A stretch of DNA of 35,429 bases from an uncultured Oscillospiraceae bacterium (lineage in GTDB: Bacteria; Bacillota; Clostridia; Oscillospirales; Ruminococcaceae): NCBI GenBank assembly GCA_947522735.1, contig CANNTZ010000019.1, positions 1 to 35,429 on the forward strand, read 5' to 3'. A model generated the notes under the pieces. It was not told the origin of the DNA. It saw nothing but the letters and a program-made list of their open reading frames with translations, and did not search any database. This document shows, in pieces, positions 8,301-14,851 of this stretch. The position numbers and the translations under genes are program-made. Numbering within the stretch: the first letter of the stretch is position 1; each line of letters begins with the position of its first letter.

Positions 8301-8582
8301 TTACTGAACGGGATAGATGCTGACCTGCTTGCGGTCGCGGCCAAGTCTCTCGAACTTCACTTTGCCATCGACGAGCGCAAACAAAGTGTCGTCGGAGCCC
8401 TTGCCGACGTTCTGTCCCGGATGAATATGGGTTCCGCGCTGGCGAACGAGAATGTTGCCCGCGAGAACGAACTGGCCGTCGGCGCGCTTCACGCCAAGGC
8501 GCTTGGACTCGGAATCGCGTCCGTTCTTAGTGGAACCAACGCCCTTTTTATGTGCAAAGAACTGCATATCAAGACGAAGCAT
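8301..8582 (-). CDS. rpmA: 50S ribosomal protein L27 with cleavable N-terminal extension
   Basis: A 93-residue L27, near the peptidyl-transferase centre. It begins MLRLDMQFF and then AHKKGVGSTKNGRDS. The MQFF-AHKKG junction is the known Firmicute processing site cut by the protease Prp, which is encoded immediately upstream. The ATG start is preceded by GGAGG, which lies inside the last codons of prp, indicating translational coupling. Confidence 0.98.
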   Translation of the reverse strand: MLRLDMQFFAHKKGVGSTKNGRDSESKRLGVKRADGQFVLAGNILVRQRGTHIHPGQNVGKGSDDTLFALVDGKVKFERLGRDRKQVSIYPVQ

Positions 8583-8927
8583 TTATTTTACCTCCATAAC
8601 TGTTATTCGTATCGTTCCCCTATACTGCTCCGAGAGGGTTCTCAGGTGCAGCAGGAGCGCTTCAAGGATTACCTGCGCGGCGTAATCCGCGCCGTCGCCG
8701 CTCGTTTTGTCCGGGAGCGTCAGAGATATCCGATTGTCTCCGGCCCTGACGTCCGCGTCTATTGCGGCTATCTCTGTTATCGCGTTTGCGGAGAATTGCA
8801 CCGCCGACGTAACGGCCGCGCAGACGATATCCTCGCCCTTATCCGCGTAACCGGCATGTCCCGATATCTCAAAGCCGATCAGCTTTTTCTGAGCGCCGCC
8901 GCTCTTTTTGAACACAGCGCGTATCAC
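8583..8927 (-). CDS. prp: Ribosomal-processing cysteine protease Prp
   Basis: Prp removes the N-terminal extension of L27, an essential step in ribosome biogenesis in Firmicutes. The 114-residue protein shows the active-site signature GHAGYADKGEDIVCAAVTS, with His24 and Cys36 as the catalytic pair. The GTG start follows GGAGGAG at good spacing. It lies between rplU and rpmA, the standard order, and the rpmA ribosome site overlaps its 3' end. Confidence 0.95.
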   Translation of the reverse strand: MIRAVFKKSGGAQKKLIGFEISGHAGYADKGEDIVCAAVTSAVQFSANAITEIAAIDADVRAGDNRISLTLPDKTSGDGADYAAQVILEALLLHLRTLSEQYRGTIRITVMEVK

Positions 8928-8960
8928 TGTATGCTCCTCCGATATCGGAAATGTGGCTGC

Positions 8961-9272
8961 TTACGCGATGATCTCGGTGATCTGGATCTTGGTGTAGGGC
9001 TGTCTGTGGCCCATCTTGCGCTTGGAGTTCTTCTTTGCGCGATAGGTGAAAACAGTTACCTTCTTGTTTTTGCCGTTCTTCAGAGCCTTCGCCTTGACGG
9101 TTGCGCCCGCGACATAGGGAGCTCCGACAACGATGCCGTCGTCCTTTCCGACCGCTACCACACTGTCGATGACGACGTCGGAATCCTCCTCCACTCCGAG
9201 CTTCTCGACAAATACGATGTCGCCCTCGGATACCCGGTACTGCTTGCCTCCGGTTTCAATTACTGCGTACAT
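8961..9272 (-). CDS. rplU: 50S ribosomal protein L21
   Basis: A 103-residue L21, first gene of the rplU-prp-rpmA operon. The start MYAVIETGGKQYRVSEGD and the C-terminal KNSKRKMGHRQPYTKIQI are family signatures. It is transcribed from a strong promoter about 90 bp upstream, leaving a leader of roughly 85 nt. Confidence 0.98.
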   Translation of the reverse strand: MYAVIETGGKQYRVSEGDIVFVEKLGVEEDSDVVIDSVVAVGKDDGIVVGAPYVAGATVKAKALKNGKNKKVTVFTYRAKKNSKRKMGHRQPYTKIQITEIIA

Positions 9273-9391
9273 TACAATCCTCTTTTTCTAAAGGTCTCGC
9301 TAACCAAGGCGGCGCCCCTGACAGAGCACACTTAAAAAAGCCTTTTATATGCGGCAATGCTTATTCTATCACACCGATATCCGTTTGTCAA
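9273..9391 (-). promoter_or_regulatory. rplU promoter and short leader
   Basis: Minus strand: consensus -35 TTGACA (9386-9391), 17-bp spacer, -10 TAGAAT (9363-9368). The leader from about 9356 to 9273 contains a small inverted repeat, GGT-TAGCGAG-ACC, near 9290-9302. Firmicute rplU genes often have an autoregulatory L21 leader of about this length, but I cannot confirm the fold here. Confidence 0.7.
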
Positions 9392-9653
9392 GCGTTTTTG
9401 CGGACAAACCGGCATTTTTCGATAATTTTTCCCGGCGCGTCGTTTGCCGCAAGCCCGAGCGTGTCCTTACCGGCCCGGCGTGGCGTATTATCCCGGCCAC
9501 AATGCTTCATGGGGCGGCTGGGGCTGTTTCTGTGCGGCTGTGCAACATTACTCTAACAGAACCTGTTCGCTCTTTCTATCCCTTTAAGGTCTGACACCGT
9601 CTCGGGACAATTGCCGCTCCGCAAAAAAGTTTTGGATTTTTCAAAATTGGCTC
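9392..9653. other. Non-coding stretch between rplU and tRNA-Ser
   Basis: No gene, repeat or terminator could be supported in this stretch between the divergent rplU and tRNA promoters. It is GC-rich up to about 9,500 and mixed after that. Confidence 0.4.
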
Positions 9654-9682
9654 TTGACATAACTGTGCGAATGTCGTATAAT
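9654..9682 (+). promoter_or_regulatory. tRNA-Ser promoter
   Basis: Perfect consensus hexamers, TTGACA (9654-9659) and TATAAT (9677-9682), with a 17-bp spacer, about 18 bp before the mature tRNA 5' end. Confidence 0.9.
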
Positions 9683-9700
9683 ATTTAAGCAGCCAATCTT

Positions 9701-9793
9701 GGAGATGTCGCCTAGCTTGGTCGAGGGCGCACGATTGGAAATCGTGTAGGGGTCAAAAGCTCCTCGAGAGTTCGAATCTCTCCATCTCCGCCA
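9701..9793 (+). tRNA. tRNA-Ser (anticodon GGA)
   Basis: The acceptor stem pairs GGAGATG (9701-9707) with CATCTCC (9783-9789), followed by discriminator G and an encoded CCA. The anticodon stem ACGAT/ATCGT holds the loop TTGGAAA, anticodon GGA, reading UCC/UCU. The T arm contains GTTCGAATC. The long variable arm (93 nt in total) marks it as a class II tRNA, as expected for serine. Confidence 0.96.
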
Positions 9794-9796
9794 GCT

Positions 9797-9834
9797 TCCC
9801 GTCGTAATTTTGATGGAATTACGACGGGATTTTT
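9797..9834 (+). terminator. tRNA-Ser terminator
   Basis: A perfect 13-bp stem, CCCGTCGTAATT (9798-9809) with AATTACGACGGG (9817-9828) plus a closing T-A pair, is followed by TTTTT. It begins four bases after the CCA. Confidence 0.93.
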
Positions 9835-9943
9835 GTTATTGTATTGTTTCTTGCCGAGCGATCTTGCGATCTGTTGATCTCAGGAGCTTTTTAGAATAAT
9901 ATAATGAATGTTAAACAGACCGGAGCTTGGGCAGGTGCGTGCA

Positions 9944-10378
9944 ATGGAGCTTAAATTGATAGAATTAACCCATGAAAACGAGATTTACAAGGCATACGAT
10001 ATTTACAAGCACTGTATGTTTATGCCGACCAAAGAAAAATTTAGCGCGGAAATAAACCGATTTCTTAACGACAGCTCGGTGAAAATTTTTGCCTGCTTCA
10101 ATCAGGACAGGGCAGAGGGTGTTATTGCTGTTTCCTTTTTGGAGCATAACAAAATCGAGATTATCGGAATTTCTGTTGATGTGTCTGCTCGCAATAAGGG
10201 GATAGGCTCTTATATGATAAGCAAGCTTGTGGGCGATTACGGCTTGCTTTCTGTATATGCCGAAACAGATGGCGACGCCATTGGCTTTTATCGAAAAAAC
10301 GGTTTTAGTATAACGGAGTTCTCCGAGACGTATGACGGAGAAACGGTTATTCGCTATAAATGCGAATTGACGAAATAA
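9944..10378 (+). CDS. GNAT family N-acetyltransferase
   Basis: An acetyl-CoA dependent acyltransferase of about 144 residues. The acetyl-CoA binding motif A is ISVDVSARNKGIGSYMI (NKGIGS fits the Q/R-x-x-G-x-G/A pattern), and motif B is DAIGFYRKNGFSITEF. The substrate cannot be assigned. I chose ATG 9944 (MELKLIELT), which has AGGTG 8-9 nt upstream; ATG 9908 would add 12 unconserved residues and its AGGAG is too far away. Codons are clearly AT-richer than in the neighbouring housekeeping genes, consistent with acquired DNA next to the tRNA. Confidence 0.85.
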   Translation: MELKLIELTHENEIYKAYDIYKHCMFMPTKEKFSAEINRFLNDSSVKIFACFNQDRAEGVIAVSFLEHNKIEIIGISVDVSARNKGIGSYMISKLVGDYGLLSVYAETDGDAIGFYRKNGFSITEFSETYDGETVIRYKCELTK

Positions 10379-10461
10379 TCAAAGCCCAATTTGCCGATGA
10401 GCTCTATAATATTGCTCAGCCTCGGCAGAGTGCGGCGGTGAAAGACAATGCGCCCCTTTAA
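10360..10461 (+). CDS. Possible 33-residue ORF overlapping the end of the GNAT gene
   Basis: A short frame starting ATG 10360 (MRIDEIIKAQFADELYNIA) overlaps the GNAT stop by 19 bp and ends with TAA at 10459-10461. Its composition, with an amphipathic helix-like pattern, looks protein-like, but the nearest GGAG is about 20 nt upstream and no homology is recognised. It could be a small protein, a truncated remnant or chance. Confidence 0.3.
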   Translation: MRIDEIIKAQFADELYNIAQPRQSAAVKDNAPL

Positions 10462-10543
10462 ATGGCTTCAGGCAGCTTTCTGTCTGCGGAGCCTGTTATT
10501 CATGAGCCCGCCGTGATTTTGACAGAATTGCGGAGGGCTTTTC
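10462..10543 (+). terminator. Two hairpins after the GNAT gene; the second terminator-like
   Basis: The first hairpin (10463-10493, GGCTTCAGGCAG against CTGTCT..GGAGCC) has a small bulge and no T run. The second (10504-10543) pairs AGCCCGCCGTGATT with AATTGCGGAGGGCT, with one mismatch and wobble pairs, then TTTT. Over 39 positions the second is about three-quarters identical to the tRNA-Ser terminator. Confidence 0.65.
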
Positions 10544-10558
10544 TATGATATCCGTATA

Positions 10559-10587
10559 TTGCGGTATATTCTGTTTTATGATAAAAT
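10559..10587 (+). promoter_or_regulatory. Candidate promoter of the alpha/beta hydrolase gene
   Basis: TTGCGG (10559-10564), 17-bp spacer, TAAAAT (10582-10587). It lies about 40 bp upstream of the start codon. Confidence 0.6.
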
Positions 10588-10628
10588 GAGCTCAATAAAT
10601 CGGAAGCCGTGAGATCGGAGGGGCGGAT

Positions 10629-11306
10629 ATGGAATTATATTATCAGGAAAAAGGAAGCGGAGAGCCGTTTATCTTTTTGCACGGAAACGGTGAAAGCAGC
10701 TCCTATTTCAAAAATCAAACGGATTATTTCCAAGGCCAATATCGTGTGATCGCATTGGACACAAGAGGTCACGGGAGATCTCCGAGAGGCGACGCGCCGT
10801 TTACCATCGAGCAATTTTCCTGCGATTTATACGATTTTATGAAAGCGCATCGGATTTCAGGCGCGGTGATTTTGGGATTCTCCGACGGAGCGAACATTGC
10901 CATGAAGTTTGCCATAAAGCACCCCGATATGGTAAGGGCTTTGATTCTGAACGGCGGGAACCTCAACGCAAAGGGCGTAAAACGAACAACGCAAATTCCG
11001 ATAGAGATAGGATACAAAATAGCGAGGCGCTTTGCCGCAAAATCGCCGGAGGCCAAAAAGAGAGCGGAAATGCTCGGCCTGATGGTGAACGAGCCGAACA
11101 TCGAGCCCGGAGAATTGTCACTGATAACGGCGCCTGCGCTGGTTGTTTGCGGAACAAAAGATATGATCAGGGAATCGCATACCAAGGAAATCGCGAAGCA
11201 TCTTCCCAATGCTAAAATGGTGATCATCAAGGGGGATCACTTTATTGCGAACAGACGTCCGGCGGAATTTAATCGGGCGGTTGACATTTTTCTGAAAACG
11301 GTTTGA
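10629..11306 (+). CDS. Alpha/beta fold hydrolase
   Basis: A 225-residue cytoplasmic serine hydrolase. It shows the oxyanion HGNGESS motif (about 19-25), the DTRGHGRS strand-turn, nucleophile elbow GFSDGA (Ser85), acid VCGTKD (Asp178) and catalytic His204 in KGDHF. This is a complete triad of an esterase/lipase-like enzyme of unknown substrate, slightly short for the family. GGAGGGG precedes the ATG at good spacing. Codon use is AT-rich compared with flanking genes, like the GNAT gene before it. No clear terminator is visible in the 165 bp that follow. Confidence 0.9.
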   Translation: MELYYQEKGSGEPFIFLHGNGESSSYFKNQTDYFQGQYRVIALDTRGHGRSPRGDAPFTIEQFSCDLYDFMKAHRISGAVILGFSDGANIAMKFAIKHPDMVRALILNGGNLNAKGVKRTTQIPIEIGYKIARRFAAKSPEAKKRAEMLGLMVNEPNIEPGELSLITAPALVVCGTKDMIRESHTKEIAKHLPNAKMVIIKGDHFIANRRPAEFNRAVDIFLKTV

Positions 11307-11471
11307 CATCCTCCGGCTTGTCGGTGCGTCGCGGTGCGGGCTGACGCAGAAATGGCGCGGCGGTGAAAATCGTGCGACACATTTGAAATATTCTGTTGGT
11401 ATCAGGCACGGGAGCCGGCAGCGTACTCCCTGCGCCGCCGGAGAAGGCGCCACAGGCTCAAACGGCCCGCC

Positions 11472-12320
11472 TCACCGAGAGCAGCTCTGCCTGAGCCAGC
11501 GCGCGACATATTCCCGGTATCCCGGCTCGTCCCGCCCGATATCATAAAATCTGGAATAGATCAACGCCATATAGTAGCGAACGTTGCAGCGGTTGCAGCG
11601 CCCGGCAGATTCGTATCCGTTCAAAAACAGCTCCAGCTCCTCCGGCGTGTTGAGAAAGCGCTGCCCGGGCCGCAAAATCACCGCCCATGCGATATCGAAA
11701 TCCCTGTTCCCGACGCCGGACAGCTCAAAATCCAGTATCCCTGAGATGTGTCCGTCCTGCCAGAGAAGATTGGCATAGTGAAAATCTCCGTGGCAAAAGC
11801 AGCTCACGGTCGCCTGCGGCTCATGCCGGATCAGATAATCGTACACATAGCCAAGCCCGTTCGCCTCAAGACGCTCACGCTCCGGAATATGGAAAAACCG
11901 GCGGTCGCGCACCGCACGGAAATAGCCGCTCGCCGCGTGCAAGCCCGCAAGCGCCCGGCCATATTCGTACATGTATCCGAGCGACTCGCGCCGCTCGTTT
12001 CGGCCGAGGAGCGTTGAAAGGCGTTCGCCCGGCCGGGCGAGCGTGACCTCAAAAAGCTCGTGCCGCTCGTCGCAATCGATTATTTCCGGCGCAAGAGCGC
12101 AGCTCAGCGTCTCGATAACCGCTATCTCGTTCGCGATATCCGCGCCGCTCTGACGCGCGACCTTGACAAACGCCTCCACCCGCCGTCCGCGCCAGACGCC
12201 CTCGACCTGAAAGACGTCGTTGCCCGCGTGCGGATAGCCGAGCACCCGTTCGAGCCTGAAAGCTCTGTAGGGCAGCGCAAACGGATCCGCTGTCTCCCGC
12301 CATTTTTTCGGATGTATCAT
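11472..12320 (-). CDS. Aminoglycoside phosphotransferase (APH)-family kinase-like protein
   Basis: A 282-residue protein of the APH/choline-kinase fold. Visible elements are the ATP-binding Lys53 (AFVKVAR), Glu65 (IANEIAVIE), the catalytic loop CHGDFHYANLLW (Asp179) and the metal-binding GILDFELSGVGNRDFD (Asp197). Such proteins phosphorylate small alcohols or amino alcohols; true antibiotic resistance cannot be inferred. ATG 12320 has AAGGAG 7 nt upstream; a longer frame upstream runs through the promoter and is rejected. It is convergent with the alpha/beta hydrolase gene and has its own promoter. Confidence 0.88.
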   Translation of the reverse strand: MIHPKKWRETADPFALPYRAFRLERVLGYPHAGNDVFQVEGVWRGRRVEAFVKVARQSGADIANEIAVIETLSCALAPEIIDCDERHELFEVTLARPGERLSTLLGRNERRESLGYMYEYGRALAGLHAASGYFRAVRDRRFFHIPERERLEANGLGYVYDYLIRHEPQATVSCFCHGDFHYANLLWQDGHISGILDFELSGVGNRDFDIAWAVILRPGQRFLNTPEELELFLNGYESAGRCNRCNVRYYMALIYSRFYDIGRDEPGYREYVARWLRQSCSR

Positions 12321-12346
12321 ACCGTCGCTCCTTAAAATCAGAATAT

Positions 12347-12415
12347 GTATCCACGTATCCACATATCCGCACATCACGATTATATCATTATACCATGCGC
12401 CGTCCCGTTTGGAAA
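12347..12415 (-). promoter_or_regulatory. Promoter of the APH-family gene with three 8-bp repeats
   Basis: Minus strand: -35 TTTCCA (12410-12415), 17-bp spacer, -10 TATAAT (12387-12392) preceded by TGG. Just downstream of the -10 are three head-to-tail 8-bp units (plus strand GTATCCAC 12347-12354, GTATCCAC 12355-12362, ATATCCGC 12363-12370) that could be an operator. Confidence 0.6.
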
Positions 12416-12419
12416 GCAA

Positions 12420-12450
12420 AACGGCGAACGCCTGTGAAACGTCCGCCGTT
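12420..12450 (-). terminator. Terminator after the isomerase gene
   Basis: AACGGCGAACG (12420-12430) and CGTCCGCCGTT (12440-12450) pair at 10 of 11 positions; on the minus strand the stem runs into TTTTGCTTT. It lies between the isomerase stop (12478) and the APH promoter. Confidence 0.7.
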
Positions 12451-12477
12451 ACTATAATACGACTGATGCAAAGAGAT

Positions 12478-13239
12478 TTACTTTTGGTTGAAATATGCAA
12501 GGGTGTCCTTGAGGGACTGGAGGTTGTCGGTGTTCTCCGGCCAGTATTCGAGTCCGAAATAGCGGTCGTAGCCAGCGTCCTCCGCCGCCTTGATGACGCG
12601 CGGATAGTAGGTCTCGCCGCCCGCAGGCTCATGGCGTCCGGGAACGCCGGCGCTGTGGAAGTGGCCGATGAAGTCGATATTGGTGGTGATGGAGTTGATG
12701 AGGTTGCCCTCCATGAGCTGCATGTGATAGCAGTCGTACAGCAGCTTGATGTGACTGCTGTTGACGGCTTTCATAATCTCGAAGCCGACATAAGAGGAAT
12801 CGAGATAGTAGCCCTTGTGGTTATAGAGGGAGTTGAGCGCCTCGATGACAATGGTGACGTTCTCGCGCTCGCAGATATCGGCGACGCGCTTGAGGTTTTC
12901 GATGAGCACGTTCTTCTGGCTGTCAACCTTGCACTCGACCTCGCCGGAAAGCCCGATGAAGGTGGTGCAGCCCATGTCGCGTCCGAGCGCAATGGACTTC
13001 TCGACGTTCTTCTTTACGATGTCGTAGGGGAAGTTCATGCGCAGCGTCCACGCATCGGCGAGGCAGCAGGCCGCAACGGGGATACCGGCCTGAGCGGCTT
13101 TAGCGCCGATCTTTTTGGTGTCGTAGTCGCTGGGATTCCAGAACTCGATGGCATCAAGGCCCGCCTCTTTGGCGAGAGCAATGCGGTCGTAGAAATCGAC
13201 GTTTTCAAATATAGGCTCTATGCAGAGTGAATATTTCAT
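12478..13239 (-). CDS. Hydroxypyruvate isomerase-like TIM-barrel sugar isomerase
   Basis: A 253-residue enzyme of the xylose-isomerase-like TIM-barrel fold, closest in pattern to hydroxypyruvate isomerase (Hyi/OtnI). Candidate metal and catalytic residues are Glu133 (IVIEALN), Asp169/His172 (LLYDCYHMQLMEG), His195 (GHFHSAGVPGRHEP, a Hyi-like signature) and Glu231 (FGLEYWP). Length is normal for the family. It is 72 bp downstream of the DegT-type aminotransferase gene in the same orientation, with its own AAAGGAA ribosome site, so the two are probably one operon. The substrate could be hydroxypyruvate, a tetrulose or an amino-sugar-derived ketose. Confidence 0.85.
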   Translation of the reverse strand: MKYSLCIEPIFENVDFYDRIALAKEAGLDAIEFWNPSDYDTKKIGAKAAQAGIPVAACCLADAWTLRMNFPYDIVKKNVEKSIALGRDMGCTTFIGLSGEVECKVDSQKNVLIENLKRVADICERENVTIVIEALNSLYNHKGYYLDSSYVGFEIMKAVNSSHIKLLYDCYHMQLMEGNLINSITTNIDFIGHFHSAGVPGRHEPAGGETYYPRVIKAAEDAGYDRYFGLEYWPENTDNLQSLKDTLAYFNQK

Positions 13240-13311
13240 ATTTGCCGTTCCTTTCTCATAGCTGAGCGTCCGGCGAAAACGCGTCCGCCGGGCGCTTTGG
13301 GTTTTGAAAGC

Positions 13312-14595
13312 TTACGCAAGAACTGCGGCCACCTTGTTGATCGCCTTCGCAATCATATCGCAATCCTCGATGGTCATCTGAGCCGGGATGTTGATGTGAA
13401 CGACACGGCCAAGGTAATCAAGGGTGTTGACGTTCATCATCGGGTCATACTTGACGGGGCCTGCCTTGGTGTGGAACGGGCACTCGTACGGGCACTTGAC
13501 GTCGGTCGGGGTCTTTTCCTCGATGACGTGCTTCCAGTGAGCGTAGATGTGCCAATCGGGGATGCCTGCGTTGAACACGCCTGCGGCGTCGACTCCCTCG
13601 GCCTTGAGCGCCTCTACGAACGGGGCGACCTTTTCCTTGTTGTCAAGATAGAACATCAGCACAATGCCGGTGTCGCCCTCGGGATCGTTGACAGGACGGC
13701 ACTTAATGCCCGGAGTGTCTTTGATCTGCTCAACGATGCGGTTGAGGTTGCGGCGCATTGCTGCGAGCAGGTAGTCAAGACGTCCGAACTGCGCGAGCAT
13801 GACCGCGCCGGTGAGCTCGCTCATGCGGAAGTTGGAGCCGCAGAACAGCTCGCCCTCATAGCGCTGCTCGGCGAAGCGGTCAGGTCTCCAGCAGGCCGCG
13901 GTGTCATGATAGCTCATGCAGCGGTCGTAGAGACGGGAATTGTTGGTCAGAACCATGCCGCCCTCGCCGGCGGTGATGATCTTGTGGTACTGGAAGGAGA
14001 AACATCCGCAATCGCCGAAGGTGCCGAGCGCCTTGCCCTTGTAGGTGCCGCCGCACGCCTGTGCGCAGTCCTCAACGACGACGAGGTTGTACTTCTTCGC
14101 GATGTCCATGATAGCGTCCATGTCGCAGGGCACGCCGCGCATGTGGACGACTACGAGTCCCTTGGTGGCGGGGGTGATCTTCTTCTCGATGTCCTTCGGG
14201 TCGATGGTAAGCGTCTCGTCAACCTCAGCGATGACAGGGATCGCCTTTGCCGCGACGATGGCCGCGCAGGAGGCGAAGAAGGTATAGCCCGGAACGATGA
14301 CCTCGTCGCCGGGGCCGATGCCGCACGCAACGAGCGAGGAGATGAGCGCGCCGGTGCAGGAGCTGGTGGCAAGCGCGTACTTCGCTCCCATACGCTCCGC
14401 AAATTTCGTCTCAAACGCTTTAACCTTGGACTCGCATCCAGCCGGACCGTAGTAACGGAACAGATACTTGTTGTTAAGTACCTCCATTACCTCCTTCTTC
14501 TCGGCGTCGCCGATTTCGAGACCGCCCGGATACATCGGGAAATTCTCGGTTGTTTTGGCCTTGGGGCCGCCATAGATCGCAAGTTTTTCCTGCAT
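13312..14595 (-). CDS. DegT/DnrJ/EryC1/StrS family aminotransferase
   Basis: A 427-residue PLP-dependent sugar aminotransferase. The Schiff-base lysine is Lys205 in SFQYHKIITAGEGG; VVVEDCAQACG supplies the PLP-ring Asp176 and Gln179; TSSCTGAL binds phosphate. The family usually aminates ketosugars or scyllo-inosose for cell-surface or antibiotic sugars, transferring nitrogen from Glu or Gln. Here there are no nucleotide-sugar genes, and the partner is a catabolic-type isomerase under a LacI regulator, so it may act on free amino sugars or inositols; that is inference. GGAGG precedes the ATG. A strong promoter and a palindrome lie upstream. Confidence 0.92.
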   Translation of the reverse strand: MQEKLAIYGGPKAKTTENFPMYPGGLEIGDAEKKEVMEVLNNKYLFRYYGPAGCESKVKAFETKFAERMGAKYALATSSCTGALISSLVACGIGPGDEVIVPGYTFFASCAAIVAAKAIPVIAEVDETLTIDPKDIEKKITPATKGLVVVHMRGVPCDMDAIMDIAKKYNLVVVEDCAQACGGTYKGKALGTFGDCGCFSFQYHKIITAGEGGMVLTNNSRLYDRCMSYHDTAACWRPDRFAEQRYEGELFCGSNFRMSELTGAVMLAQFGRLDYLLAAMRRNLNRIVEQIKDTPGIKCRPVNDPEGDTGIVLMFYLDNKEKVAPFVEALKAEGVDAAGVFNAGIPDWHIYAHWKHVIEEKTPTDVKCPYECPFHTKAGPVKYDPMMNVNTLDYLGRVVHINIPAQMTIEDCDMIAKAINKVAAVLA

Positions 14596-14645
14596 GAGCT
14601 TTTCCTCCCAATTTGTATATTAGTGAAATTTCGGCCGTTAATTAT

Positions 14646-14695
14646 ATTATACACGGTAGCTCCGAAAAGTCAATAGGAAATCCTAAAACGTTTTA
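14646..14695 (-). promoter_or_regulatory. Promoter of the aminotransferase-isomerase operon with upstream LacI-type palindrome
   Basis: Minus strand: -35 TTGACT (14668-14673), 16-bp spacer, -10 TATAAT (14646-14651). Ten bases upstream of the -35 lies the perfect 12-bp palindrome TAAAACGTTTTA (14684-14695). Its central CG and A/T arms are typical of LacI-family operators. Confidence 0.7.
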
Positions 14696-14724
14696 TATAA
14701 AATTGAAAATAAAATATTTAGCAG

Positions 14725-14775
14725 TTTACATAAACCGTATTTTATGATATAATGACATAAACCAATGGTTTATGT
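14725..14775 (+). promoter_or_regulatory. LacI-family gene promoter with two operator-like inverted repeats
   Basis: TTTACA (14725-14730), 17-bp spacer and TATAAT (14748-14753) form the promoter. A perfect inverted repeat, ACATAAACC-AAT-GGTTTATGT (14755-14775), covers the start-site region. A related imperfect one, CATAAACC-GTA-TTTTATG (14729-14746), fills the spacer. The shared CATAAACC half-site suggests two operators for one regulator, presumably the adjacent LacI protein. Confidence 0.75.
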
Positions 14776-14803
14776 TTTGCCCGTATAACGAAATGAAAGG
14801 AGC

Positions 14804-14839
14804 CGCAGACGTCCTGTTGCCCGTTTAGCCGCGTCTGCG
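14804..14839 (+). promoter_or_regulatory. Hairpin between Shine-Dalgarno and start codon of the LacI gene
   Basis: CGCAGACG (14804-14811) and CGTCTGCG (14832-14839) form a perfect 8-bp stem with a 20-nt loop. AAAGGAG lies immediately 5' of it (about 14797-14802) and AACGTTGTTTTT-ATG immediately 3'. Folding could bring the ribosome site close to the ATG, or the stem plus T-rich tail could act as an attenuator. Confidence 0.5.
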
Positions 14840-14851
14840 AACGTTGTTTTT

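Noticed and set aside
11472..12320. Calling the APH-fold protein an aminoglycoside resistance gene
   Set aside because: Only the kinase fold is visible; many such proteins act on unrelated metabolites, and the context gives no support for resistance.
13297..14676. A 459-codon plus-strand frame antisense to the aminotransferase gene
   Set aside because: The minus strand carries all catalytic residues of a DegT-type aminotransferase; the antisense protein is compositionally unnatural.
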